A stretch of 64,000 nucleotides of DNA from Pseudoalteromonas neustonica (lineage in GTDB: Bacteria > Pseudomonadota > Gammaproteobacteria > Enterobacterales > Alteromonadaceae). Position 1 is the stretch's first letter. Each line of letters starts with the position of its first letter. The notes under the pieces were generated by a model. The model was not told the origin of the DNA. It did no database searches and saw only the letters and a list, made by a program, of their open reading frames with translations. The position numbers were made by a program, and so were the translations under genes. Shown here one piece after another: positions 1-8,021 of the stretch. The DNA lies in assembly GCF_001653135.1 (NCBI RefSeq), contig NZ_BDDS01000014.1, positions 1 to 64,000 of the forward strand, in the 5' to 3' direction.

Positions 1-2
1 AA

Positions 3-656
3 GTATCCCAAGATGGCGGCCACTTTTTGGTCAGAGCAAATAAAAACATCAACCCAATCGTTACATCAGCTTATTGCGCGGGTATAGAACTCAAAGAGAA
101 GAATATTAAACTCAAAACGTTACTCGATAAATTCGCAAGTCAACCACTTGAATTAACAGTACGTTGGAAGAAAAATGGACCCGAGTACAGACTTATCTAT
201 TTACCGGATGAAAAGCGCCCCGTTTTTCTTGTTACTAATTTAAAAGAAGTACAGTTTAACTTTGACGAGTTACTCGATATATACGCAACTCGTTGGCAAA
301 TTGAGTTACTTTTCAAAGAGCTAAAGTCATGGAACAACCTTAAGGGATTTATCACACGAGACCTACATATTGCCGAATCACTGGTTTGGTTGAGCATACT
401 GCAAACACTGATCAAGCGTTTTATCTGCCATAGTGCAGCGACGATGTTTAAGTGTGCGATCTCGACATTTAGAGCGAGCAAGTGCAGTTATCTTTGGTTG
501 GATGATATTCTAAGTTGCATGGAGCAAACACGGTGCAGCCACAAGATACACCGTGTACTAAAGCTACTAGCGGAAAATTGTAAGCGTCAATCCATTGAAA
601 AAGAGAGTGACATTTGCCGTTTTAAAATAGGAAGTTACGCGATCAATGTTCCTTAA
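3..656 (+). CDS. IS4-family transposase, 5' end cut by window edge
   Basis: This is the C-terminal two thirds of a DDE transposase that cuts and pastes its own insertion sequence. The frame is open from base 3 and the protein reads in from outside the window, so the apparent TTG start at 27 is not real. The IS4 signature Y-(2)-R-(3)-E-(6)-K is intact in the stretch YATRWQIELLFKELK (bases about 279-323), which holds the catalytic Glu. A beta-strand-rich region before it (RLIYLPDEKRPVFLVTN) is the usual insertion domain of IS4 proteins. The gene stops at 656, and the same frame then resumes into a fragment of a different gene, so the right end of the IS should lie within roughly 656-690. Only one end of the element is visible, so inverted repeats could not be matched. 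The catalytic Asp residues lie partly outside the window and activity cannot be judged. Confidence 0.9.
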   Translation, partial: VSQDGGHFLVRANKNINPIVTSAYCAGIELKEKNIKLKTLLDKFASQPLELTVRWKKNGPEYRLIYLPDEKRPVFLVTNLKEVQFNFDELLDIYATRWQIELLFKELKSWNNLKGFITRDLHIAESLVWLSILQTLIKRFICHSAATMFKCAISTFRASKCSYLWLDDILSCMEQTRCSHKIHRVLKLLAENCKRQSIEKESDICRFKIGSYAINVP

Positions 657-662
657 GAACTA

Positions 663-797
663 AGCTATGAATCATCCCTAAGAGTAGAGCTTATTTTAAT
701 ACTGGCTAAATTTAAGTACCCACCAATCAGCCGCGATGAAGTATACAAAGAAATATTTGAACAAGCGCAGAGCGTGAAAGCGAATAAAGAGGGGTAA
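663..797 (+). pseudogene. hsdR: 3' remnant of a type I restriction subunit R gene (hsdR)
   Basis: After the transposase stop an open frame encodes about 43 residues that include RVELILILAKFKYPP and DEVYKEIFEQA, then ends at TAA 795-797. The KYPP...EQA arrangement is typical of the extreme C-terminus of HsdR, the motor and nuclease subunit of type I restriction enzymes. No start codon with a ribosome site precedes it. The simplest reading is that the IS4 element inserted near the 3' end of an hsdR gene whose main body lies left of the window. No hsdM or hsdS is visible here. The assignment rests on a short stretch and could be wrong. Confidence 0.55.
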
Positions 798-891
798 ACA
801 GCTTATGGCTAGTATCGCAATTAGATTATGCTTTAGTAAGAATTGGAAAAAAATTAATGCATTTTAATTATGTAAATAAGGACTGATTACC

Positions 892-2634
892 ATGTTTGAT
901 TTAGGCGAAATAATACAGCGCGCATCGAGCAAAACGTACGATCTTGGTTATGGCTTGTTTGCGTCAAACCATGTTAGCAAGTTGCTTATTATTGATAACC
1001 AGGCAATGGCAACCGTGGCGGGGCAGTTTAAATACAAAGTCACTTTAGAAAATAACGCGGCAGGGCAATTTTTGGCTAGCTGTACATGCCCTGCAGGCGA
1101 TTATCAAGAGATATGCAAACATGGCGTTGCCGTGGCGCTCAAAGTAAATAGTTTATCCGCTGCTGAATTCGCTGATGCAAATGCTAATGATGAAACAGCG
1201 CAAGATAATGAGCGCAGTGAACTCATCGCGTGGTTTTTAGATAAACCCACTACTGAACTGACCGATATAATCATGGCTTTTTTAGACGAGTCAGAGCATG
1301 AGTACGACAAATGGGTACTTATAATGGCAAACGATAAACAGGCAATGGGCGCAGGGGAGCTAAGTAAACTTATCACCAAGGCGTTGCCTAAAAAGCAAAT
1401 ATGGGGCTGGAGTGAAGTGCGAGGCTATTTTGCTGAGGCAGACTCATTGTTTGAAATGATATTCCCTGCAATAGAAAAACTGCCCGTTGATCAGCAATGG
1501 CTGCTGAATCTTAAAGCCTTGGTACGTTTAAATACAGTGCTTGAGGGGATAGATGACTCGGGCGGCTTTCGCTTTGAGATAGAGAGGAGTCTTAATCAAA
1601 AATTGAGCGAACTTTTTAATCAACTACCTTGGTCTGATGAACAAAAAGCGCAGTGGATTTTTGAGCACTTTGAAGATTATAAATACGATGTATTCCCGAG
1701 TGTGCCGCATGACTTTGACATAACGCCAAGTGTAAATACCTTGTTTTTATCACAGTGTACAGCGGCAATAGAAAAACGACTGCAAGCAGGCGTTGATTTT
1801 GATGACTGGAGACAAAAAAACGCACTTACACGCCTTACCTCGGTATTGATAAAACAAGCGCAAGAACAGGATGATTGGCAAGAGCAACTGCGTTTAATTA
1901 AACTAACAGCCCATGATTCAGATGATTATTTAAAAATAGCTGCACTTTGCAAAGCGCGTAATGACTTATTAGATGCCGAGTACTATTTAAAGCAAGCGTA
2001 TCAACGGGCAAATAAGCCCCATGAAGTGTTGGCATGTAAACGTGATGAAATAGCACTTCGCCTTGAGTTATCAGAATTTAAGGCCGCATGGGCAATAGCG
2101 TGGCAGTTATTTGTTGATAGCCCGAGTTTTAATGGCTTTAAAAACTTACAAACGCTACAACTAAAAACCGGTATCATTGATGCAGAGTTTACGCAAAAGG
2201 TAGAGCAATTATTACTTTCTTTGTCAGATAAAGCGGCTAAATCAAACCAAGGTGCTTATCGCTTTACTAATTATCCGAGTGAGTTACTGGATTTTTATAT
2301 TGATCAAAACGACATTGCAAAAGCACGTTCATTAGCTGCAAAACATGAGGTTAAGTCGAGCCAATTAATAACGTTGGCTGGTTTAATTATGGCGCAATAT
2401 CCACAAGAGTCGATTGACTTGTATCACAAATCACTTAGCAACATAATTGGACAAACCAATAATGACGCTTACCGTGAAGCAACTAATTTATTAATTAAAA
2501 TAGAAAAAAACTTAAAAGACACCAACGCTGACTGCACGCTATTGTATGACATGATTGGTACACTCGCTAAAAGCTTTAAACAAAAACGTAATATGATGAA
2601 GCTATTGCGAGAATACTTTCCTGAGTGTTTTTAA
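892..2634 (+). CDS. SWIM zinc-finger protein
   Basis: The 580-residue protein starts at ATG 892 behind an AAGGA ribosome site. Residues about 63-80 form a SWIM zinc finger, CxCx(n)CxH (CTCPAGDYQEICKHG), a module that binds DNA or protein. The rest is alpha-helical and TPR-like: phrases such as LKIAALCKARNDLLDAEYYLKQAY suggest helical repeats from about residue 330 to 550. There is no signal peptide or membrane segment, so it is cytoplasmic. It stands alone, with no MoxR ATPase or VWA neighbour, unlike the other SWIM protein in this window at 51711-53180. Large stand-alone SWIM proteins of this kind have no established function; a scaffold or nucleic-acid binding role is inference. Confidence 0.75.
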   Translation: MFDLGEIIQRASSKTYDLGYGLFASNHVSKLLIIDNQAMATVAGQFKYKVTLENNAAGQFLASCTCPAGDYQEICKHGVAVALKVNSLSAAEFADANANDETAQDNERSELIAWFLDKPTTELTDIIMAFLDESEHEYDKWVLIMANDKQAMGAGELSKLITKALPKKQIWGWSEVRGYFAEADSLFEMIFPAIEKLPVDQQWLLNLKALVRLNTVLEGIDDSGGFRFEIERSLNQKLSELFNQLPWSDEQKAQWIFEHFEDYKYDVFPSVPHDFDITPSVNTLFLSQCTAAIEKRLQAGVDFDDWRQKNALTRLTSVLIKQAQEQDDWQEQLRLIKLTAHDSDDYLKIAALCKARNDLLDAEYYLKQAYQRANKPHEVLACKRDEIALRLELSEFKAAWAIAWQLFVDSPSFNGFKNLQTLQLKTGIIDAEFTQKVEQLLLSLSDKAAKSNQGAYRFTNYPSELLDFYIDQNDIAKARSLAAKHEVKSSQLITLAGLIMAQYPQESIDLYHKSLSNIIGQTNNDAYREATNLLIKIEKNLKDTNADCTLLYDMIGTLAKSFKQKRNMMKLLREYFPECF

Positions 2635-2640
2635 TAATTA

Positions 2641-2667
2641 AATTTTGCAGACGGTGTCTGCAAAATT
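2641..2667. terminator. Hairpin after the SWIM gene
   Basis: A perfect 12-bp inverted repeat (AATTTTGCAGAC / GTCTGCAAAATT) with a 3-base loop begins 6 bases after the SWIM stop codon. The U-run follows no G+C stem in the classical way, so it is either a weak bidirectional terminator or an mRNA-stabilising hairpin. Confidence 0.45.
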
Positions 2668-2715
2668 GAGCTGGTTATTTTTATTGAGCTTGCAATGATT
2701 TAGCGTGGATTTAAC

Positions 2716-2740
2716 GCGGACTTACACACGGTAAGCCCGC
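2716..2740 (-). terminator. Hairpin downstream of dld
   Basis: On the minus strand the arms GCGGGCTTAC and GTAAGTCCGC pair with one G-U pair around a 5-base loop, ending 10 bases past the dld stop. No clear U-run follows, so termination may be weak or factor-dependent. Confidence 0.4.
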
Positions 2741-2749
2741 AGCTATACG

Positions 2750-4438
2750 TTACTCTGCGTAATCACGCTTTTTAGACATGCCGCCGATGCCTGCATTTAA
2801 GGTATTGGTTGGGTCTAAGTGTCGGTAATTATCGGCCAAGGCAGGTTTGGCATGATAATGATGCCCTACGTTATGCTCTGCAGGATATTCGGCACCACGT
2901 TGCTCTAACAGTGCGAGTAAAGCCGCTTTTACGGCTTTGCAGTCTTCGCCTTTACGTACTAAATAGTCTTGATGAAATACGTGACACAAAAAATGGCCAT
3001 AATAAAGTTTACTCACTAGTTTATCGGTAATGCTGGGTGGTAGCTTTTCAAACCATTCGTTGTCGTTACGCTTGAGTGCAATATCTAGCGCGAGAATATC
3101 TTCAACTTCGTTATGGTTTATTTTTGCATATTGTACTGCTGCGCCTGCGGCTGCAAAACGCAGCAAATACGCTGCTTTTACTTCTTGTTCGCTACACTGA
3201 AAAAAATCAAGTTGGTAGTCTTTTTTAACTTGCTCAAGCAGTGCTAGAGTTTGCTGATGAGCATCCCCTTTGACAGTCAAAATTAATTGGTGTTGGTATT
3301 GCTTGTTCCATTGTTGGAGTTTCTTTGGCGTTTGGCTTGGGAACAGCTTAGCAAGGCGATAAACTAATTTATCAATGGTGTTTTTTGGTAAAAAAGGCAG
3401 TTTTTGGCATACAGCATCAAGTTGGCGCTTAATATTAAAAAACTTAGGTAGCCAGTTTGTGCCTAGGTTTTTTATGAGTAAAACCGTATCGCGGCCGTAG
3501 TTATCAGCAAGTTCAAAAATATCGCGGTGCAAATACTCAGCGTAAACAGGCAAGCTGGTGGCTTGCTCTAGCAATATTTTGCGTACAGCTTGTAATGCGG
3601 TCGATGAATTAGTACCAAGATAGAAAGTAAGTTCTTGTTCGTTTTTGGCAAAGGTGTCTACACGTACTGCAAAAACAGCGAGTTTGCCTGCGCAGCCGCT
3701 GGCTTGGTGCAAGCGCCGTGGGTCAGCATTAAAGCGTGCAGGGGTATCATCATCCGTTTTACGCACCCAGTTAGCGTATTCTCGATCAGAGGCTTTTTTT
3801 GCTGTTGTTTTTACATCGTGTTCGCTGTATTTCTTATTTTGTAAGTTAGTGAGTATTTGCTCTGGTGTATCACCAAGGTCAATATCTAAATTATTAATTA
3901 AGCTTAGGCTGCCATCACTGTTTATTTGTGCATATAAGGCAAGCTCAGTATACGCTGGGCCACGTTCCACTAATGCGCCACCTGAGTTATTACATACGCC
4001 GCCAACAATCGATGCGCCAATGCACGAGGAGCCGATAACGGAGTGTGGCACTCGGCCATACGGGGCGAGGGCTTTTTCTAGTGAGAATAAGCTAGCCCCT
4101 GGAAATGCCACAATTTGTTGTTGCGCGGGCAGTACTTGAATATCGCTAATTCGTGTTGTGTTAATAATAACCGTATTACGGTCACACCCTTGAGTTGGGG
4201 TTGAGCCGCCCGTTAAGCCGGTATTGGCCGCTTGCATAATAACAATGACATTAGCGCTTACACAGGCTTGTAAAATATGCCATTGCTGTAATAGTGTGGC
4301 AGGTTTTACTACCGCAAGCGCGGGTCCATGGCCTTCTCTAAAGCCTGTACGATAAGGCGCTGTGGCGCGGTCGCTTGTTAATACATAACGAACGCCAACG
4401 ATTTCTTTTAATGATGCGACTAACTGTGACTGTGACAT
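2750..4438 (-). CDS. dld: Quinone-dependent D-lactate dehydrogenase
   Basis: This is a peripheral membrane FAD flavoprotein that oxidises D-lactate to pyruvate and passes electrons to the quinone pool. Its 562 residues match the length of E. coli Dld (about 570). The FAD-binding PCMH-type domain occupies the N-terminal half: ANTGLTGGSTP near residue 70 and GSSCIGASIVGGVCNNSGG near 140 are the dinucleotide and pyrophosphate contacts. The C-terminal half carries the Dld-specific membrane-binding and cap regions, with the conserved tail HLDPTNTLNAGIGG. It lies 7 bases downstream of a ribbon-helix-helix gene on the same strand, so the two are probably co-transcribed. No lactate permease is adjacent. 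All expected landmarks are present and the gene appears functional. Confidence 0.93.
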   Translation of the reverse strand: MSQSQLVASLKEIVGVRYVLTSDRATAPYRTGFREGHGPALAVVKPATLLQQWHILQACVSANVIVIMQAANTGLTGGSTPTQGCDRNTVIINTTRISDIQVLPAQQQIVAFPGASLFSLEKALAPYGRVPHSVIGSSCIGASIVGGVCNNSGGALVERGPAYTELALYAQINSDGSLSLINNLDIDLGDTPEQILTNLQNKKYSEHDVKTTAKKASDREYANWVRKTDDDTPARFNADPRRLHQASGCAGKLAVFAVRVDTFAKNEQELTFYLGTNSSTALQAVRKILLEQATSLPVYAEYLHRDIFELADNYGRDTVLLIKNLGTNWLPKFFNIKRQLDAVCQKLPFLPKNTIDKLVYRLAKLFPSQTPKKLQQWNKQYQHQLILTVKGDAHQQTLALLEQVKKDYQLDFFQCSEQEVKAAYLLRFAAAGAAVQYAKINHNEVEDILALDIALKRNDNEWFEKLPPSITDKLVSKLYYGHFLCHVFHQDYLVRKGEDCKAVKAALLALLEQRGAEYPAEHNVGHHYHAKPALADNYRHLDPTNTLNAGIGGMSKKRDYAE

Positions 4439-4445
4439 AAGAGCT

Positions 4446-4844
4446 CTAATTTAGTGAAGGCTTTAATGATGTGTCATTAAATAGGTTTTTACGCACGCTG
4501 GTACGTAGTTTTTCTTGTTCTAACAAATGCGTTGCGTCTATATCATTTAAGGGTAATGCGTCTTCTCGGGTTAAATTGCCATCGGCAACCAACGATAAAT
4601 AGCGCGAACAGCACACACGCAAAAATGACGTGAAGTTACCTATGTCGTGATCAGCATCAAGAGACTCAAGATACAACTTAGTGATCATTTGGTTTACGGT
4701 CATTTGATCACGAAATGCGACTTCTTCTAAAATATCCCAAAAAAACTCTTCTAAACGGATTGAGGTAACAACGCCATCAATACGCAAAGATTTGGTACGA
4801 CAGGTCCATAAGCGGCTGTCGGCATTAATAAAAAGTTGGCACAT
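4446..4844 (-). CDS. Ribbon-helix-helix domain protein
   Basis: This small cytoplasmic protein (132 residues) has the RHH_4-type signature: an N-terminal MCQLFINADSRLW, then RTKSLRIDGVVTSIRLE and a helix-rich DNA-binding core to about residue 75. RHH proteins usually dimerise and insert a two-stranded sheet into the DNA major groove. The gene lies directly upstream of dld (7 bases), so a role in regulating D-lactate use is possible but unproven. The start is supported by the conserved MC..F opening typical of this family. Regulatory targets cannot be read from the sequence. Confidence 0.75.
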   Translation of the reverse strand: MCQLFINADSRLWTCRTKSLRIDGVVTSIRLEEFFWDILEEVAFRDQMTVNQMITKLYLESLDADHDIGNFTSFLRVCCSRYLSLVADGNLTREDALPLNDIDATHLLEQEKLRTSVRKNLFNDTSLKPSLN

Positions 4845-4878
4845 AAAAATTAACCTCTCGATGCTGTATTAGCAGTGC

Positions 4879-5436
4879 TTATAACAATGCCACAAATTGC
4901 TTTAACATGGCAGGGTGTGCAGGCCATGCCGGGGCCGTTACTAATTTACCATCTGTGATTGCGCCGTCCATCGGTAAATCTACGTATTGTGCACCCGCCA
5001 TTTTTATTTCTGGCTGGCAAGCAGGGTATGCTGATACTTTTTTACCTTCAAGCACTCCCGCTGCGGTGAGTAATTGTGGGCCGTGGCAAATAGAAGCAAT
5101 GGGTTTATCTGCCGTTGCAAAGTGTTGAATAATTTCGATTACTTTAGGGTTTAAACGTAAATACTCAGGGGCACGGCCACCGGGTAAATAAAGCGCATCG
5201 TAGTCATTTACATTAAGCTCGGCAAATGTCGCGTTTAATGCAAAGTTATGGCCGCGTTTTTCTGTATAAGTTTGGTCGCCTTCAAAATCATGAATTGACG
5301 TTGCGATTGTATCGCCTGCTTTTTTATCAGGGCATACGGCATCAACATCGTGTCCCATTGCTAATAAAGCTTGAAAAGGCACCATGTTTTCATAGTCTTC
5401 GACAAAATCACCGGTGATCATTAGTACTCTAGCCAT
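4879..5436 (-). CDS. DJ-1/PfpI family protein
   Basis: A 185-residue class I glutamine-amidotransferase-like protein of the DJ-1/PfpI superfamily. The nucleophile elbow is SICHGPQLL with the catalytic or redox Cys, and [12 protein letters not shown] provides the preceding conserved loop. The ATG at 5436 is chosen because the protein then begins [16 protein letters not shown], the usual first beta strand, and GGAG sits 6 bases upstream. A longer in-frame reading to 5547 adds unrelated residues. Family members act as glyoxalase III/deglycase-like enzymes, chaperones or proteases; which one applies is not clear. It shares the strand of the RHH-dld pair but is 34 bases away and may be co-transcribed with it. 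Confidence 0.85.
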   Translation of the reverse strand: MARVLMITGDFVEDYENMVPFQALLAMGHDVDAVCPDKKAGDTIATSIHDFEGDQTYTEKRGHNFALNATFAELNVNDYDALYLPGGRAPEYLRLNPKVIEIIQHFATADKPIASICHGPQLLTAAGVLEGKKVSAYPACQPEIKMAGAQYVDLPMDGAITDGKLVTAPAWPAHPAMLKQFVALL

Positions 5437-5922
5437 GCTGTGCTCCAAATTTAATAGGTATTTGCTCGTTGCTTTAAGTGCGTTCAAATACAAAAATATA
5501 AGAGAGTCTAGTAAAACATATGTGGATCCGGAGCGGGTAATATCCAAATACTACACAGAGCTATTTTGTCGGGTTTTTGCATATTATTAAACGTTGGCTA
5601 AATCACATTTAAAGTTTGTAATAGGTAATCTCTTAAAGGGTGTTTTAGTTCAAAAAGAAGAGATCACTGCGTTGATGGGCGCTTAATATTAAATCATGAT
5701 GCTTTAAATGCCGCTAAAGCTTAAATTATGGTTATGTCCCTAAAATTCTTGGGTACTAAACTAAATGGAATAATATATATCGTTTTTAGTAGCATATTTA
5801 TAATTTAAAGTTTATAAATGGCCATAACGTATTAGCAGATAAATCCCCCTGCACAGCATTAACGGCGGAGCTTTTAGGATTTAGGTACGTATTTGATTTA
5901 ATTATATGGTGTAGATTTATCA
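5437..5922. other. Intergenic region, nothing recognised
   Basis: This 486-base AT-rich spacer must hold the minus-strand promoter of the DJ-1/RHH/dld group and the plus-strand promoter of the cyclase gene. I see no convincing gene, RNA or repeat. A short open stretch near 5640-5685 (reading LVQKEEITALMGA) may be gene debris but is too short to assign. Confidence 0.5.
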
Positions 5923-6948
5923 GTGAGTAACTATTCAGATTTAGCGCAACGAAAGCTAATAATAAAATTATTTTCCGTAATTGGTTTTTTAACTACCAGT
6001 TTTATGTCTGTTATGGCATTTTGGGGCGGCTTAGGGGTACTAAGTTTAGTACTTGTTATAGCGTCCATCTGTTTTGTAATTTCATTTTTTGTTACTGCAT
6101 TTTTACATAAGCGGTTATTACTTGCTTCGACCACTATTTTATACACCATTTATATTTTGATGTTCTACTTGGTTTTAACCGGAGGGAGTCACGGAACTGG
6201 GCCATTGTGGATTTATGTTGTTGCACCGATCACCTTTTTTATTCGTGGTTTTAAAAAAGGCATTGTTGATATTTTCTTTTTTGTATTAGTAATGTTGTAT
6301 GCCTTTTATTTAGCGTCTACTTTTCAATTTACCGATTACGGTACTTTACATTTTCCTTCCCGTATTATTTTAACGTTTATTATAGTGGCTGCACTAAGTG
6401 GATTATATGAACACTTTAGGCAACACCACAGTGAAAAATTGACGCTTTTAGCGCAAAAAAATGAATTACTTGCCACTATAGACCCACTAACTAACCTACC
6501 CAATAGACGCAGTATGATGGCAAAGCTGGCGGAATTAAAAAGTAACGATATTAATCCTGTGTTTTCGATTATATTGCTTGATGTAGATGATTTTAAAAAA
6601 ATAAACGATCAGTATGGTCATTTTGTAGGAGACCATGCATTAACCCACCTTGCTGGTATTTTTACGCAGCAGCTTACACATAACGACTTAGTGGCACGCT
6701 GGGGCGGCGAGGAGTTTTTATTTGTTTTACCAAATAAAGACAAAGCAAAAGCGTTACAATTAACAGATACGTTGCATGGCGCACTTAAATCACAGCCGCT
6801 GCATATTGACGGTTATACTATAAGCATCACCGTGAGTATGGGGATTGCTGAGATCACAGATTCATCTGCAATTGAGCGCGACATTCAACATGCCGACGCT
6901 TTACTCTATCAAGCAAAAAATAGTGGTAAAAACCGTACTTGTGCTTAA
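5923..6948 (+). CDS. Membrane-bound diguanylate cyclase (GGDEF)
   Basis: This 341-residue protein makes cyclic di-GMP from two GTP. Residues 1-165 form about six hydrophobic membrane segments (7TM-like sensor), followed by a short coiled linker and a GGDEF domain from about residue 185. Landmarks are DPLTNLPNRR, LLDVDDFKKINDQYGH and the active-site motif RWGGEEF near residue 262. The inhibitory I-site RxxD normally found five residues before GGEEF is not present (THND instead), so product feedback may be lost. The start is GTG with no strong ribosome site; an ATG 26 codons later would delete the first helix. The downstream kelch gene begins 19 bases after the stop. Confidence 0.9.
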   Translation: MSNYSDLAQRKLIIKLFSVIGFLTTSFMSVMAFWGGLGVLSLVLVIASICFVISFFVTAFLHKRLLLASTTILYTIYILMFYLVLTGGSHGTGPLWIYVVAPITFFIRGFKKGIVDIFFFVLVMLYAFYLASTFQFTDYGTLHFPSRIILTFIIVAALSGLYEHFRQHHSEKLTLLAQKNELLATIDPLTNLPNRRSMMAKLAELKSNDINPVFSIILLDVDDFKKINDQYGHFVGDHALTHLAGIFTQQLTHNDLVARWGGEEFLFVLPNKDKAKALQLTDTLHGALKSQPLHIDGYTISITVSMGIAEITDSSAIERDIQHADALLYQAKNSGKNRTCA

Positions 6949-6972
6949 TGAGGTTTAATGAGGTCTAATGAG
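6946..6972 (+). repeat. 10-bp tandem repeat joining two genes
   Basis: The unit TAATGAGGTY occurs about 2.7 times. The first copy supplies the cyclase stop codon, the second supplies GAGG as a ribosome site, and the third contains the kelch gene start codon. It looks like slippage duplication of a stop/Shine-Dalgarno segment. Confidence 0.7.
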
Positions 6973-7993
6973 TTTATTGTTGTCGATTGCGCTTAGCGCG
7001 CTTCCAGTATTACCCGAACCAGTTGCAAATAATGCAGTAGCAAAAGTAATTGTGAATGAGCAGCCCTATTTTTTAAGTTTTATGGGCATTGGCGCGAGTA
7101 AAGATCATACCAGTGTGCACAATAAAGTGTGGGCATTAAAACTAGGCGACGCTAAATGGCACGCTAAAGCACCCGTTCCCAGTAGCTTATCAATTAAAGG
7201 CCGTTTAGCCAGTACAGCCGTTGGTGTAGGTGAATATGCGTATGTATTTGGTGGTTATACGCTAAGCGCAGATCATAGCGAAATTTCCAGCCCTGATGTA
7301 TACCGTTATGATTTAAAAAACGATAGCTACACTGAGCTTAGTACAATGCCGGTTCCAGTTGACGACAGCGTAGCACTCACTTATCAGCAGCGTTATATCT
7401 ACTTAGTCAGCGGTTGGCATAACGATGGCAATGTAAATCTTGTGCAAGTGTACGATATAAAAACCGATACATGGCAACAGGCATCGCCATTTTTAGGTGA
7501 ACCTGTATTTGGCCAAGCCGCAGCAATCAGTGGGAATACAATTGTGGTGTGTGATGGCGTAAAAACGCAGGCAAACGTTGATAAACGTCGATCATTTGCA
7601 AGCGTTGCTCAGTGTTTAAAAGGCACTATTGATGAGAATAACCCATTAAAAATTGATTGGCGCACGTTGCCACATCCAACGGGAACATCACATTATCGTA
7701 TGGCGGCCACCCGCTTTAACGGTGCTATTTATATGCTTGCAGGATCGTCAAATCCCTATAATTACGATGGCATGGGGTACAACGGTAAACCAGCACCAGC
7801 GAGCAACCACGTGTGGCGTTTTGATATTGTAAGTAATCGCTGGAATGTGCTTACCCCGGCTGAATCCTCAAGCATGGATCACCGTGGTTTACTTGAACAT
7901 AACGGTGTGTTGTACCGCATTGGCGGGATGGATAATCATCAGCAAGTGAGTAATAAAGTGCTTGGTTATAAAATACAAAACGCTGCAAAGTAG
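6968..7993 (+). CDS. Kelch-repeat protein, periplasmic or secreted
   Basis: A 341-residue protein with a short N-terminal hydrophobic stretch (LLLSIALSALPVLPEPVA) consistent with a signal peptide. The rest is a beta-propeller of kelch repeats, with blades marked by phrases such as GEYAYVFGGY, RYIYLVSGW, GAIYMLAGSSN and GVLYRIGGMDN. Its closest recognisable family is the N-acetylneuraminate epimerase (NanM)-like kelch proteins, but no sialic-acid genes lie near it, so that activity is not claimed. Galactose-oxidase-type propellers are an alternative. It is 19 bases downstream of the diguanylate cyclase and probably shares its transcript. Confidence 0.75.
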   Translation: MSLLLSIALSALPVLPEPVANNAVAKVIVNEQPYFLSFMGIGASKDHTSVHNKVWALKLGDAKWHAKAPVPSSLSIKGRLASTAVGVGEYAYVFGGYTLSADHSEISSPDVYRYDLKNDSYTELSTMPVPVDDSVALTYQQRYIYLVSGWHNDGNVNLVQVYDIKTDTWQQASPFLGEPVFGQAAAISGNTIVVCDGVKTQANVDKRRSFASVAQCLKGTIDENNPLKIDWRTLPHPTGTSHYRMAATRFNGAIYMLAGSSNPYNYDGMGYNGKPAPASNHVWRFDIVSNRWNVLTPAESSSMDHRGLLEHNGVLYRIGGMDNHQQVSNKVLGYKIQNAAK

Positions 7994-8002
7994 CAGCGTT
8001 TT
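7977..8002 (+). terminator. Rho-independent terminator after the kelch gene
   Basis: AAAACGCTGC and GCAGCGTTTT form a perfect 10-bp stem with a 6-base loop that contains the stop codon region. The T-run is at the end of the stem, and the stem should also work from the opposite strand for the convergent receptor gene. Confidence 0.8.
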
Positions 8003-8021
8003 GGTTATGATTTTTACTATA

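Noticed and set aside
892..2634. First SWIM protein as part of the MoxR/VWA system
   Set aside because: No ATPase, VWA or DUF5682 gene is near it and the sequences beyond the finger look different.
5437..5547. Longer N-terminus for the DJ-1/PfpI protein
   Set aside because: The extra 37 residues do not resemble the family and the ATG at 5436 has a good ribosome site and the normal first beta strand.
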